From Larix kaempferi (Eukaryota > Streptophyta > Pinopsida > Pinales > Pinaceae): a stretch of DNA of 64,000 nt. Of this stretch, positions 45,281-55,767 are shown piece by piece. Numbering within the stretch: the first letter of the stretch is position 1; each line of letters begins with the position of its first letter. Location: assembly GCA_027924585.1 (NCBI GenBank), contig BSBM01000252.1:1240001-1304000 (forward strand), given 5' to 3'. The notes beneath the pieces are model-generated. The model searched no databases. It had not been told where the DNA came from and saw only the letters and a program-made list of their open reading frames with translations. Both the position numbers and the translations under genes were made by a program.

Positions 45281-45955
45281 CTATCCTTTCAGATAGGAAC
45301 TCTATCAGTCATCCAATACTGATCTTCTGCCCCCAAGACAGGAATCTATCCTTTCGAATAGGAACTCTATCAATCAGTCAGTACTGATCTTCTGCCCCCA
45401 GGACAGGCATCTATCCTTTCGGATAGGAACTCTATCAGTCATCCAATACTGATCTTATGCCCCCAGGAGAGGCATCTATCCTTTCGGATAGGAACTCTAT
45501 CAATCAGCCAAAACTGATCTTCTGCCCCCAGGACAGGCATCTATCCTTTCGGATAGGAACTCTATCAATCATCCAGTATTAATCTTCTGTCCTCGAGACA
45601 GGCATCTATCCTTTCGGATAGGAACTCTATCAGTCGGCCAGTACTGATCTTCTACCCCCAGGATAGGCATCAATCCTTTTGGATAGGAACTCTATCAGTC
45701 AGCTAGTACTGGTCTTCTGTCCCTAGGACAAGCATATATCCTTTTGGATAGGAACTCTATCAGTCAGCCAATATTGATCTTCTGCCCCCAGGACAAGCAT
45801 CTATCCTTTTAGATAGGAAATCTATCAGTCATCCAGTACTGATCTTATGTCCCCAAGACAGGCATCTATCCTTACGGATAGGAACTCTATCATTCAGCTA
45901 GTACTGATCTTTTGTCCCCAGGACAGGCATCAGTTCCCTAAGAACTGAAACTATC
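45260..45955 (-). repeat. Element G 3' UTR hairpin array, 11 units of exactly 65 bp
   Basis: The hairpin core starts at 45281, 45346, 45411, 45476, 45541, 45606, 45671, 45736, 45801, 45866 and 45931, a 65-bp step every time. Ten units have CTATCCTTTCGGATAG or a close variant; on the sense strand this is a CTATCC stem, GAAA loop and GGATAG stem. Between hairpins lies AGTACTGATCTTCTGCCCCC followed by AGGACAGGCAT. The eleventh unit replaces the core by CAGTTC-CCTAA-GAACTG, a different but perfectly paired stem in the same position. The array starts right after the pol stop at 45954-45956. Confidence 0.93.
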
Positions 45956-46613
45956 ATTCTCTCTTTCGAGAGAGGTCCCTCTGGACCACACCAAGCTTGT
46001 CTCGAAAGTATTCAAACTTTACGCAAGACAGAGGCTTAGTCATCACATCAGCAACTTGTTCCTCTGTAGGAACATACTCAAGCTTCACAGCTCCCTTCTA
46101 CACCATATCCCGGATATAGTGGAATTTGATCTCGATGCGCTTCGATCTATCATGGAACACAGGATTCTCTGTCATCTTGATGCAACTCTGGTTGTCACAG
46201 AGTATATCCGTAGCATCAATCTCTGCATCGAACAATCCTGCCAACATCTTGCGAAGCCACACTGCTTCGCTACAAGTTGAACAAGCTTCTACATATTCAG
46301 CTTTCGTTGTATTGAGTGCAACACAAGGATGATTTCTACTGATCCATGAAATCATACATGATCCCAAACTAAAGAAACATCCTGAAGTGCTCTTTCTATC
46401 TTCGGCACTTCCATCCCAATCTGAGTCTGTGTACCCGTACAACTTGAACTCATTATCTGAAGCATATCTGAGTCCATAATACAATGTACCTTTTAGGTAC
46501 CTCATCACATGTTTTGTTGCAATCAAGTGAACACTCCTAGACTCCACCATATACTGACTCAATGTATTCACAGCAAAACATATATCTGGTCGAGTATTGG
46601 TCAAGTACATCAA
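45954..46613 (-). pseudogene. Element G pol: RNase H domain
   Basis: Frame 46098-46613 holds MMYLTNTRPDICFAVNTLSQ, HVMRYLKGTLYYGL, GYTDSDWDGS, DRKSTSGCFFSLG, LNTTKAEYVEACS and CDNQSC. The GYTDSDW aspartates, the glutamate of AEY and the CDNQS aspartate, which form the catalytic set, are all present. A TAG at 46098-46100 interrupts the frame before the final segment, which ends LGVVQRDLSRKRE and a TGA at 45954. The last codons include TCTCTC-GAAA-GAGAGA, another GAAA stem-loop. Confidence 0.9.
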
Positions 46614-46619
46614 TGACCC

Positions 46620-47910
46620 AATAATCTATCTATACATGGTGACATCTACTATCTCTGATGAAGCATCATTCAGGAGCTTCGAGTTTGTCACCATTGGAGT
46701 AGTCATGGCCTTACAATCCAACATCCCAAACCTCTTTAGGATCTCTATTGTGTATTTTCCTTGACTCAAGAAAATCTCATCTGGAAACTGCCATACTTCA
46801 AGACCTGGAAAGTAATGCATCATACCAAGGTCTTTCATCTCAAATTATGTTGCAAGCCTTCTCTTACACTCGATGATGGGTTTGTCTTCTCTTGTTAGGA
46901 ACAAATCATCTACATACAGTAGTAGTATCACAGGCTCATCATTCATAATCTTATAATAAAGATTAGCATCTGCTTTACTCTTGGTAAAGCCCAAACTCAT
47001 CAAGAAGCTGTCAATTCTTCCATACCATGCTCTGGGTGCTTGCTTCAACCCATACAATGCTTTCTTCAGTCTGCATACATGTGACTTTCTAACTTATGTT
47101 TCGAATCTTTCGGGTTGCTCGATATATACTTCTTCTTCTATCTTCCCATTCAAGAATGTCATCTTTACATCCATCTGATGTAACTTCCATTTCATCTTAG
47201 CTACCAAGGCAAGAATGGTTCTAATTGAAGTATATCTGGCCACAAGAGCAAAAGTCTCCTCATAATCAATTCCTTCCTTTTGCGAGAATCTTCGAGCGAC
47301 AAATCTTGTCTTGTATTTTTTGATGCTTCCGTCTGCTGAGTGTTTTGTTTTGAAAATCCACTTTGACGATACAACTGATTTATCCTTCGGTCTTGGTAAC
47401 ACATCCCAAACATCATTCTTGATGATGCATTGGTTTTCTTCATTCATAGAATCCAACCAATCCTTCTTCTTCATTGCATCTTCAAAACAAGTTGGTTCCT
47501 CTTCAACAAGGTTACACATCAAGGCTACATAGTTGGAGTATGGCCTTGGTCTCTTGCTCTCTCTACTGGTTCCTTTTGGGGCACCATACCTTCCTACATC
47601 TTGTTTAATTCTCGTGCCCAAGCTAGTCTTCTCTTTCGAGAAATCTCCTCATGAGGTGTCTCCTCAGGTCTCTGAGGTTATGCCATGTCATGATCCTCTG
47701 GAATAGGATCTTCTTCGATATTTCTGACTGGTGCTTTGTTTGTTTCTGTAACTCTAGGAGCTTCCTGCTCCTCTTCATCCTCATGAGTCTTCTTGGATTT
47801 GTTGAAAGTTGTGTCTTCATCAAATGTAACATCCCGGCTGATTTCAATCTGGCAGAATCCTGGGATGTAGCTACATTAAGCCTTTGAATGCTCACTATAG
47901 CCCACAAATA
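46620..47910 (-). pseudogene. Element G pol: reverse transcriptase
   Basis: Frame 47094-47621 holds SSKWIFKTKHSADGSIKKYK, TRFVARRFSQKEGIDYEETF, DVKMTFLNGKIEEEVYIEQP. Frame 46845-47057 holds YGLKQAPRAWYGRIDSFL and LLLYVDDLFLT, with YVDD intact. Frame 46626-46838 holds MKDLGMMHYFPGLEVW and KRFGMLDCKAM. Breaks lie at 47094 and 46845, where single stops or short shifts separate otherwise collinear domains. The acidic linker to integrase occupies 47623-47907. Confidence 0.92.
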
Positions 47911-49240
47911 TTCCCTTCTTCCCTGAAGGTTCCAATTTCGATCTCTTTACCTTTGGAATGTGAATAAAAACCAGACATCCAAATATCTTTAGGTGACTAA
48001 CTTCAGGATTCTTACCGATGAACATCTCTTCTGGGGTCTTGTTGCCAATAGCACTGTGAGAGATTATGTTATGTACATATACTGCGGTTTTGGCTGCTTC
48101 TGCCCATAGATGCATGGGTAAGTCTTGATCGTGGATCATAGCCTTCATTGCTTCTATGATCGTTCTATTCTTTCTTTCAACTAAACTGTTTTGTTGTGGA
48201 TTATAGGGAATAGTAAGCTCCCTCTTGATCCCTGCTTGTTTACAAAAATATTTGAAGTCGCCTGAAGTATATTCCCCTCCATTATCTAACCTTAGAATCT
48301 GTATCTTCTTTTTAGAGAGGTTTTCTACAAGAGCTTTGAACTCTTTAAACTTTTCAAAGACTTCATTCTCATTCTTTAGAAAATAAATCCATGTTTTGCG
48401 AGAGTAATCATCAATAAAGGAAGCATAGTATACATACCCACTTAGAGAAGTGGTGGACATTGGTCCACAGATATCTAAGTGACTAATATCCAAAATACCT
48501 TTCGCTTCGTTGTCGCTACTTGGAAATATCCAAAATATCTTAGTACTCCTCCCTTGAGAACACCCTTTGCATACCCCTTCATGATCAACCTGGATTTCTG
48601 GTAGTCCAGTCACCACCTTACTTACTATTGGTAAGGCTTTGTAGTGTACATGAGCCATTCTTCTATGCCATAGCTCACAAGGGCTCATGGTGTTGGTCAT
48701 CAATGTTGTATCTGCATGACCCTTCAGTTTGTAAAGTCCTCCTTCTTCTACTCCAATGACTATTGCATCATCAATAGTCTTCCCTTTGGGCCACATAAGA
48801 ACTTCACCATCTATAAATGCAATTCGAAGGCCTTTCTTATCTAATGCAAAAATAGATAGAAGGTTCTTCTTCAAACCTGCTACATAAAGTACATCTTTCA
48901 TATTCATGGACTTTCCAGAGTCCAATTTATAAGAGGCTTCTCCCATTCCTTTGATGGGGTATTGATAATCATCTCCAAGCTTTACCTTGTGTGGAGATTC
49001 CTTCAGAATGAGATGTGAGAGGGATTCTTTGTATCCCGTCAAGTGCTTTGAAGCTCCATTATCCACTAGCCAAGTATCACTCCCATGGGATACTAAACCA
49101 GTGAGGGTTGAGATTAGAACATATTCTTCACTGGAGTCTTCATCATCTTTGGTCTTGTCTTCTTCATCATTTTCACTATCTTCCGCTGCATGAGCATGAA
49201 ACCTCCTCTTCTTCTTATGATGTCCAAATTTGGATGGACA
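47876..49240 (-). pseudogene. Element G pol: protease and integrase
   Basis: Frame 47876-49066 is a single 396-codon frame. It begins at the protease active site DNGASKHLTGYKESL (DNG in place of the usual DSG), then has MNMKDVLYVAGLKKNLLSIF and the integrase zinc finger (LWHRRMAH...CKGCSQGR). The catalytic core follows: DICGPMSTTSLSGY, FIDDYSRKTWIYFL, LRLDNGGEYTSGDF and NPQQNSLVERKNRTI, giving D, D and E with normal spacing. It ends GIFVGYSEHSKA. This is a well preserved Copia integrase and the part missing from element A. Confidence 0.94.
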
Positions 49241-50005
49241 ATTTCTTGCTAGATGTCATGTCTTGTGACAAGAGTAACACTCAACGGAGGAGAGGTCTCT
49301 CTTGAACTTCTTCTTGTTCTTTTGATGTCCTTGAGATCTTTTGGGAGAGTGGGTAAGTGTATCACTCTTCCTTTTCCTTCTACTTTTGGCATGGGTTGCC
49401 AATGCTTGATCTTCATTGTCGTTTAGTTTCTCCTCCCTTACTGCTATTCTTTCTTCCTCTTGCACAGACTCTTCCCATAGCTGTCTGAATTGGATCAATT
49501 TCTTTCTAGCACAAATTCCATGCACAAATGGTTCCCAATCTCTGGGAAGACCATTCAAAGTGGTCATCACAACTTATGTATCCTCTATCATGTCTCCAAT
49601 AGCTTCTAGTTGTTCTTTTATCTGGGACACTCTGGAGAAGCATGAGTGCATAGACTCAGACTTCAATTTCTTCACACCATTGAGTTGATTTCTCAAGGTC
49701 ATCTTCCTATTAATATTCTTCCCTTCAAACAGGCTGGTCAAAGCATCAAACATTTCTTTTGGGGTCTTCTTGGAAGACACATGGGGGATCAAGTGATCCT
49801 TGATGGAATCAGCAATGATCCTCTTTGCCTTGACCATATTCTTCTTATGCCTTGGTTTAGCTTCATCTCCCTCTGGTTCTGTAAGTCCTTCCTTTATGTA
49901 GTCTTCTAGGTCATGTTCTTCAAGGATGAGCATGACTCTATACTTCCATGCCCTAAAGTTCTCAGCTCCTTCAAGCTTCTCATCAAGCTTGGTATTGAAA
50001 GTCAT
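49230..50005 (-). pseudogene. Element G Gag
   Basis: Frame 49574-50005 begins MTFNTKLDEKLEGAENFRAW, then RVMLILEEHDLEDYI, ADSIKDHLIPHVSSKKTPKE and MFDAL. A stop at 49574-49576 separates it from frame 49256-49570 (MMTTLNGLPRDWEPFVHGIC and a basic region). The zinc knuckle reads CYSCHKT, a TGA, then HLARNC, so the finger is interrupted at its glycine codon. A Lys/Arg-rich then acidic tail leads to the protease. Confidence 0.9.
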
Positions 50006-50435
50006 TTTGATAATATGAGAACCTCAAATGGAAATAAAATAGTTTTGAGACTTACCAGAAAAGTTGTCCTTCTGAAAACTGCTTCTTCCTTGACCTAGGG
50101 CTTGTCACAAAAACCCTAATTTTCCAACATCGAGATTTTGGAAATCTGATTGGATGAGCAAATTTGCCTCCTCAAGGCGAGTTGAGCAAAGTACTCATTT
50201 TTCCAATTTTGTGAGCAGATGATCTAAAAACTTGATGCCCTAATTCTCCCGGGTTGTAGTGGGGGACCCAAAAATGAAAATTCTTAGAATGAAAATATGC
50301 TTCGACAGAAAGATGCGGCCTAGTGAGGCAAGTTAAATGCGCTATCCTTTTTAGCTGAACTGTGGAGGGAGCTCCCGAAATAAGAAACTTTAGCTTCTGC
50401 AGTTGCAGAGGCTGCACAATGTTTTCTTTCAAGCC
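50006..50435 (-). other. Element G leader between PBS and gag
   Basis: About 430 bp of untranslated leader, comparable in length to element A's. No supported frame. Confidence 0.6.
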
Positions 50436-50448
50436 TGCTCTAATACCA
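50436..50448 (-). other. Element G primer binding site, initiator-Met type
   Basis: The sense strand reads TGGTATTAGAGCA directly after the 5' LTR. It differs from the iMet complement TGGTATCAGAGC by one C-to-T change. Confidence 0.9.
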
Positions 50449-50967
50449 GGTTAGTTTTTACTTGTTTAGCATATAACATTAAACAATCTATCACTAAAAG
50501 AAGAACAAGCACAGCAAGAACACAATGAACACAATATTTCTCTCAGGGAAACCACAAGGGAGAAAACCCCGGCAAAGTCTTTCTCAATATAGAAATCACA
50601 AAGTACAAAAGTAAGCCTCGGGACAAAATCTGCTACTCCTCCACTTGTGTGAACTTCTCTCTCTCTCCTATGCGAACTTGTGAGAGTGAGTGAGTGAATA
50701 TAAATGAGGAACTCATCCTCTATTTATATTCTTCCATTGAGGTGACTTTTCCCCAACTGGGTCGACTTCTCCTAAATGACTGGGCCAACATGTTAAATAC
50801 ATAATATAATAATCCTTTCTGGATTCTTCTAGGCCGACATAAGACCTAGGGTTTACATTGACTCTTACATTATCAAATACATCAATGGCATCTCCCGAAG
50901 GAGGAATACAATAATACAATAGACAAATGTAAATAGAATATCTTCTGCAGTTACATTTCTTTTAACA
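50449..50967 (-). repeat. Element G 5' LTR (519 bp)
   Basis: Partner of 44134-44663. The plus-strand first base is G instead of T (GGTTAG for TGTTAG register), a point change at the terminus. TCTAT follows at 50968-50972. Confidence 0.93.
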
Positions 50968-50972
50968 TCTAT

Positions 50973-51261
50973 TGCTACAAATTATTCTTCTAAAGAGGAA
51001 GACACTACAGATTTTACTACATAACCTGTAGTGATTGTGATTTATGAGCCTACAACACCTTCCTTTGAGGTGTTTACCCGTAGCTTTGGGTCCAAATTAC
51101 TTCTGAAAATGGGCTACATTGGTCGTGGCCTTAGTAAGAATGGACAAGGGATCACAAATCCCATTTGGCCTACGATGAGACCAACCAAAGCCAAATTAAG
51201 TTTTGATGGGGCTTCATCAACATTATCAAGTTGTCTTGATTCATCTACTGATCAGATTTAG
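50973..51261 (+). pseudogene. Element F G-patch domain
   Basis: After an acidic Ser/Thr-rich stretch and one TAA, the frame reads VFTRSFGSKLLLKMGYIGRG, then LSKNGQGITNPIWP and RPTKAKLSFDG, ending at 51259-51261. This matches the G-patch consensus (G.kLL.KMGy..G.GLgknGQGI..PI), a glycine-rich module that binds RNA or activates helicases. G-patch domains occur next to protease in betaretroviruses and some plant Ty3/Gypsy elements, and also in cellular splicing factors. Its place inside element F suggests an element protein; I cannot exclude a captured gene fragment. Confidence 0.75.
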
Positions 51262-54200
51262 TTTATTCTAGCACTGGAGATCATTGTAATGCTCCGTTTT
51301 GACCTTACCACCTGAACCACCTTTTCCCAATGTTGTTCCTTCTTATTGTGAAAATTTGTTAGTTTGATTACACTGTGGACATATGGATTTACTATTTTGC
51401 GGAGTTTACATTATATATGAGTGGGATGTTAATATGATAAATTATGTTCATGTTTTGATTATGTCTCTAAAATGCAAATTTAATAAATGATGGGTACGTG
51501 GATACCAAGTTAAAGTTATATGTTGCATGGATGGATATGATACCAGGTGCATGGTATATCGGAAAATGATTTTTCATTATTGTTCATTAGTAATTAAATG
51601 TATACACATGTCAATGATTGCACGATATTCTCGATCTTGTGATTGGAGACTAACCTACAAGTTAAAAGAGTTAAGTGATGGCTGAGTCCTACAAGGTGGG
51701 AGTACCACTGAGACATGAATTCCGAAAAAAATGGTATGCAAGTGATGCATTATTGTTTAGCGTGATTATTGTGTTATTATCATGATGTGTGGGCGGGTGT
51801 GGGGTTTCAAGAAACTCAACCACCCAACTTGGTTATTCGATGACAAAACTTGAGTACAACAGTCGCAACGCAGTCACTATGTTGATGTAGACATAGTCCC
51901 TTGTTCCATTAGGGGGGTGGAGGCATTACCCACCGTTTATCCCTAAAACCCAGGGTCATGGGAGGGCTATGTTATGGCACGCTCCCCAAGGTGTGTGATG
52001 ATGATTGGTGGGTGCCTATTGGGGAAGCTTGGTCGATGTAGTCGACACTTCCGCTTATGGGTTCTAACTAAAGCCGGTCATGGTGTGACACTTCAGGGTA
52101 GTCCAATAGAGGAAGGATAGGATATGGAAGTTAGTCGTGAATTAGGTAGGAGAAAGGTAGATAGGAACGTCTTGGATGTTGTAAAGGGAACTTAACTAAC
52201 TCTGTGTGTGTGTTGAAACCTTTGTTTGATTCTTGTGTTGTAACTCAGTGTATTGCATTTGTGTCATAAATTATTATGACCTGAGTTAGTGGTAGTAGGC
52301 ACCCTTCCTTGTAATTGATTGATTAAACTAATGTGAATATAAAGATAATGATATGAAACCTTATCTGGATAACTGTTACAAAAAAAACTAATAAAGCTAA
52401 AGAATTTAGGTTATATCTATGCTCATTCTACATGCATGGAAGATTATTATTATTAGTTAACAAGTATGCTTATGCGAGATGAAGTTGCTTATAGTACATA
52501 TCCAACATGTGCATACACTGGCCACGCATGCACACTTTGCACATGTACGCTAGTATCGATATATGAATACTAGACATGTTAAATAATTGTATAAGTTGTT
52601 ATGAATAACTAAGTTAATTGCGTGATGATCCAATAAAGATAATGAACATTTAAGTTGTAAGTATATGTGAACATTGTAATAAGCAATTTAAGTATAGTCA
52701 TTTAGAATTGTTGTAAGGAAATTATCGTGAATAAAACATAAATATTGTTCCATATGCATCAAAAGAATTGTATTGTTTAATAGTTATCATGATTGTCCAA
52801 AACCCTTAAGGGTGCTTTGTTTATAAATAAAAGAACATTGTGTTAGTATTAGATTACTTGTCGGATAAACAAATAAATATTATTATTAATTATTAAACTC
52901 TGATTATTGTTGTTGTTGTTGTTGTTATTGTTATTATTTGATTAATGTTGTTAATAATAAATTGTCCTTTATTATAAAACATAGTGGATCAACTCAATTA
53001 TTATAAAGATAATTGAGTAAAGTAATTATTCAAAAGATTAATCGAAGCATTGGTGAAAAGTAAAAAAGAATGTTTAAATAATTAATTAGATCAGACAAAT
53101 ATTGTAATAATTAATTGTTTGGTAGACAATTGATCTGAATGGGTAATACATTTAAGATACTCACCACTACCGACTTGAAAAGTCAAAACTAATAACTATT
53201 ATAATATTATTTTATTCAAACGTATTTAATGCTAAAATAGTGAGTGGGACTAGTAATTAACCCACCATCTCGTGAAAATCCCAAGTGAACAAATCAAACA
53301 TTTATTAATGAATGTGCAGCTAACTCACCCAACTAAATTAATTGACATTTATGCCATTGAACTACTCGAGAAAATAGGTACCTAAAAATATTTTTTTGGG
53401 GGGATGGAAATAAATGTTTTGGGGTTTGGAGCTAGGAAGTCGACGAGACTTTCCTAGTTGGCAGGGTGGTAAATGTTAATTTTTCATCAAGTTAGGGTCA
53501 TATGCAGAAGAATAACAATTCAATATACTTTAATGCAAAATAAACTACCTTTAATAAACAATTACAAAATTGAATATGAAATAGTGCAGTAGTGATTTCT
53601 AATATAACATATTTTTCATCTCTTTCAACTTCACACCTTTAACATTATCAGATAGGTCACTGTGTTAAAGTAATTTTCAATCCTTTAACACTACCAGTTA
53701 GATCATTGTGTTAAAGTAAATAAGCATATTGATCATATAACAATAAGAGAAATATAGTTGAAGATACTTACCTGGGTGTGAAACCCTTCCTATAAAAATA
53801 CTCAGAAGAGTTACTTTCAGAAAAGACTGTGCCTCAGAGAGGCCAATCTACTCTAGGAACCAGCTGACCCTACAAGAGGGTATGTACAAACCAGAGAGAG
53901 AGAAATGACTAGGGTTGAGAAGGTCGATGACAGTCAAACACAGTACAAAACTCAGCATAAGCTTCAACAAAGTCTCAGCACAAGAGAAGTGATTCTCAGC
54001 ACACCACAACTGATCACAGGTGATCAAAGTCAAGTATAAACAACCAGATCTGTCAACAAACAAAAACTTAGCATAACCAATAAAAACCAAGGTAAGTCTT
54101 AACAAATAGATCTGAGCATAAATAAGACTCAGCATCAACAAAGTTAGAACTCAGATCAAGTTGTGCATACAAACTAAAACCCACTCAAATCAATCAGCAG

Positions 54201-55462
54201 ATTAAGGCCAAGGAGATTCACGGCCACTAGAAATAAGCATGCAGTAGGGTAGGTCAAACCCTAAGGACTCGACCTACTCAAATGTGCTACCAACATACCC
54301 TAGAACCTCACGGCTTCCATTAAGAGACAACCAAAAGGAAAATCTAGGGTCATGGCCTCCCCAAACAATAAATCAGACCTCCATCCAGCGTGCAACAACA
54401 GATCGAAGCTCAAGCAAAACTCAAAAAACCGATCGAGCTCCAAACAAATCACAGCGCAGCAGATTGGAGCTCAAGCAGAGCTTACACAACAGATCGGACT
54501 CCAAACATCATCAACAAGCAAAAAAACAGATCTCAGACAGGGTTGCAACAGCAGACTGGAAAACCATAAAAAAACGGATCAGACTTCTATAGGATCACAG
54601 CTAGGGCAGCAGTAACAGAGATCAGATCTTATCTGAGAAGATAAAAAAATAAACTCCAACAGGTGTGTACAGCCAGCAGCAGAGCTAAGATGAAGATGTT
54701 GTGTATATCAAATGAGTGAACAAGGACGTCAATAAATAGGATTGTGAGATCAAAAAATAATTATCTAAATTAGGATTCCATTGAATTAGGGAAGTTACCA
54801 TAAAAAATAATAAATTAGGAATTCATTAAAAGAGGGGATGACCACCTTAAAAATAAAAAGTAAAAATAAAAAATAAATAAAAGATAATATATATATATAT
54901 ATATAAGATAAAAGATAAATAAAATATAAAAATAAAAATAAAAGATAATAAAATAAGAAAAAAATATAAGCAATGGTCATAAATCAAGAGTAGGGTATAA
55001 TGTCCCAAAATAAATAACATAGGTGTGGGTACATGACCCATGACCCTTAGAACCAAGGGTATGCTCCAACTGTAGACAAACAACCATAGTACTCTATAAG
55101 ACCAAAACATCAACAAGGTGGTATAAATAAATAAAATAAAAAAATAACTCAAGGTGGGTAAATGACCCCATTAACCACATGTCAAATACAAGGTAACACA
55201 AGACCAATAGTAACTCAACCAAGGTGGGGAAGGTACAACTAGTCATCTCTCTCTCAAATGTACAAATGTTCCATATAACCTGAAAGTTCACCATCACTGT
55301 ATAAGGAAGGGTTCACACGAATGATGTGATCATGTGGTCCTCTATACTGCTCCTAAGGTCAAAATGTCAGTGGCTTCATCAAGGGGTGGTCGGTCCCTTC
55401 AGAAGACCATCTAACTCAACCATCTCGAAGATCTAGGAGAAGAGGACATCACACATCATAAT
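51262..55462. other. Long non-coding stretch, unresolved repeats
   Basis: 51780-52260 is GC-richer and has the look of an LTR or leader, but no partner or terminus was found. At 52907-52938 there is a (GTT)n microsatellite. 54270-54610 has several degenerate repeats of the form CAGATCGGAGCTCAAGC. At 54890-54905 there is a short AT run. No frame resembles a protein; the frames on both strands at 54284-54615 follow the degenerate repeat. Confidence 0.4.
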
Positions 55463-55767
55463 CTTGGTAACTGACCAAGTGCCTCCATTCTCAAGGAATG
55501 GCTCTCAACCCAAGGTTGAGCTTCAGTCCCAGACTAACTCATGTTGATCAACCTCTGGTCCATGACCAGGTCCTCCATTCTCCCAGAGAATGGTCCTCAT
55601 CCTCAAGCTGAGCTTTCAGTCCCAGACTAAATGTTGATCAACCATCTGCAAAACTTACTTGGTCCTTGACCAAGATTCTGCCTGGTTCTAGACCAGGATG
55701 TCTCTATCTCAACCTGCAGGATTTGTTTGGTCCACATGACCAAGAAATTGTCTGGTCCCAGACCAGA
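55463..55767. repeat. Cluster of twelve short perfect hairpins
   Basis: Twelve inverted repeats with 4-8-bp perfect arms follow one another in 305 bp. Examples are CTTGGT/ACCAAG (55463-55479), CCATTC/GAATGG (55485-55501), CTCAACC/GGTTGAG (55504-55520), GTTGATCAAC (55543 and 55633), CTGGTC/GACCAG (55555-55569), CCATTCTC/GAGAATGG (55575-55593), CTTGGTC/GACCAAG (55658-55674), CCTGGT/ACCAGG (55681-55697), TTGGTC/GACCAA (55727-55743) and TCTGGTC/GACCAGA (55751-55767). The block is partly a tandem duplication with a period near 90-110 bp. Confidence 0.85.

Larger units (their letters stand above)
44134..50967 (-). mobile_element. Element G: Ty1/Copia retrotransposon, 6.8 kb, nearly complete
   Basis: LTRs at 44134-44663 and 50449-50967 and a perfect TCTAT duplication (44129-44133, 50968-50972) define it. 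The minus-strand order is PBS, gag, protease, integrase, RT, RNase H, 3' UTR arrays, polypurine tract. All Copia domains are present, each with a few stops or frameshifts. It is related to element A in coding sequence, LTR motifs and 3' UTR plan, and keeps the integrase that A lost. Confidence 0.95.

Noticed and set aside
44766-45387. Ser/Thr-rich and His/Gln-rich plus-strand frames
   Set aside because: Complement and shifted reading of the trinucleotide-biased 3' UTR repeat of element G.
45260-45955. Regular direct repeats reminiscent of a CRISPR array
   Set aside because: Eukaryotic retrotransposon 3' UTR; whole 65-bp units repeat without unique spacers.
54284-54615. Overlapping Gln/Ser/Lys-rich frames
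   Set aside because: Translate a degenerate CAGATCGGAGCTC-type repeat.
54795-55152. Minus-strand hydrophobic frames rich in Phe, Tyr and Ile
   Set aside because: Result from the AAATAAAA-rich tract; low complexity.
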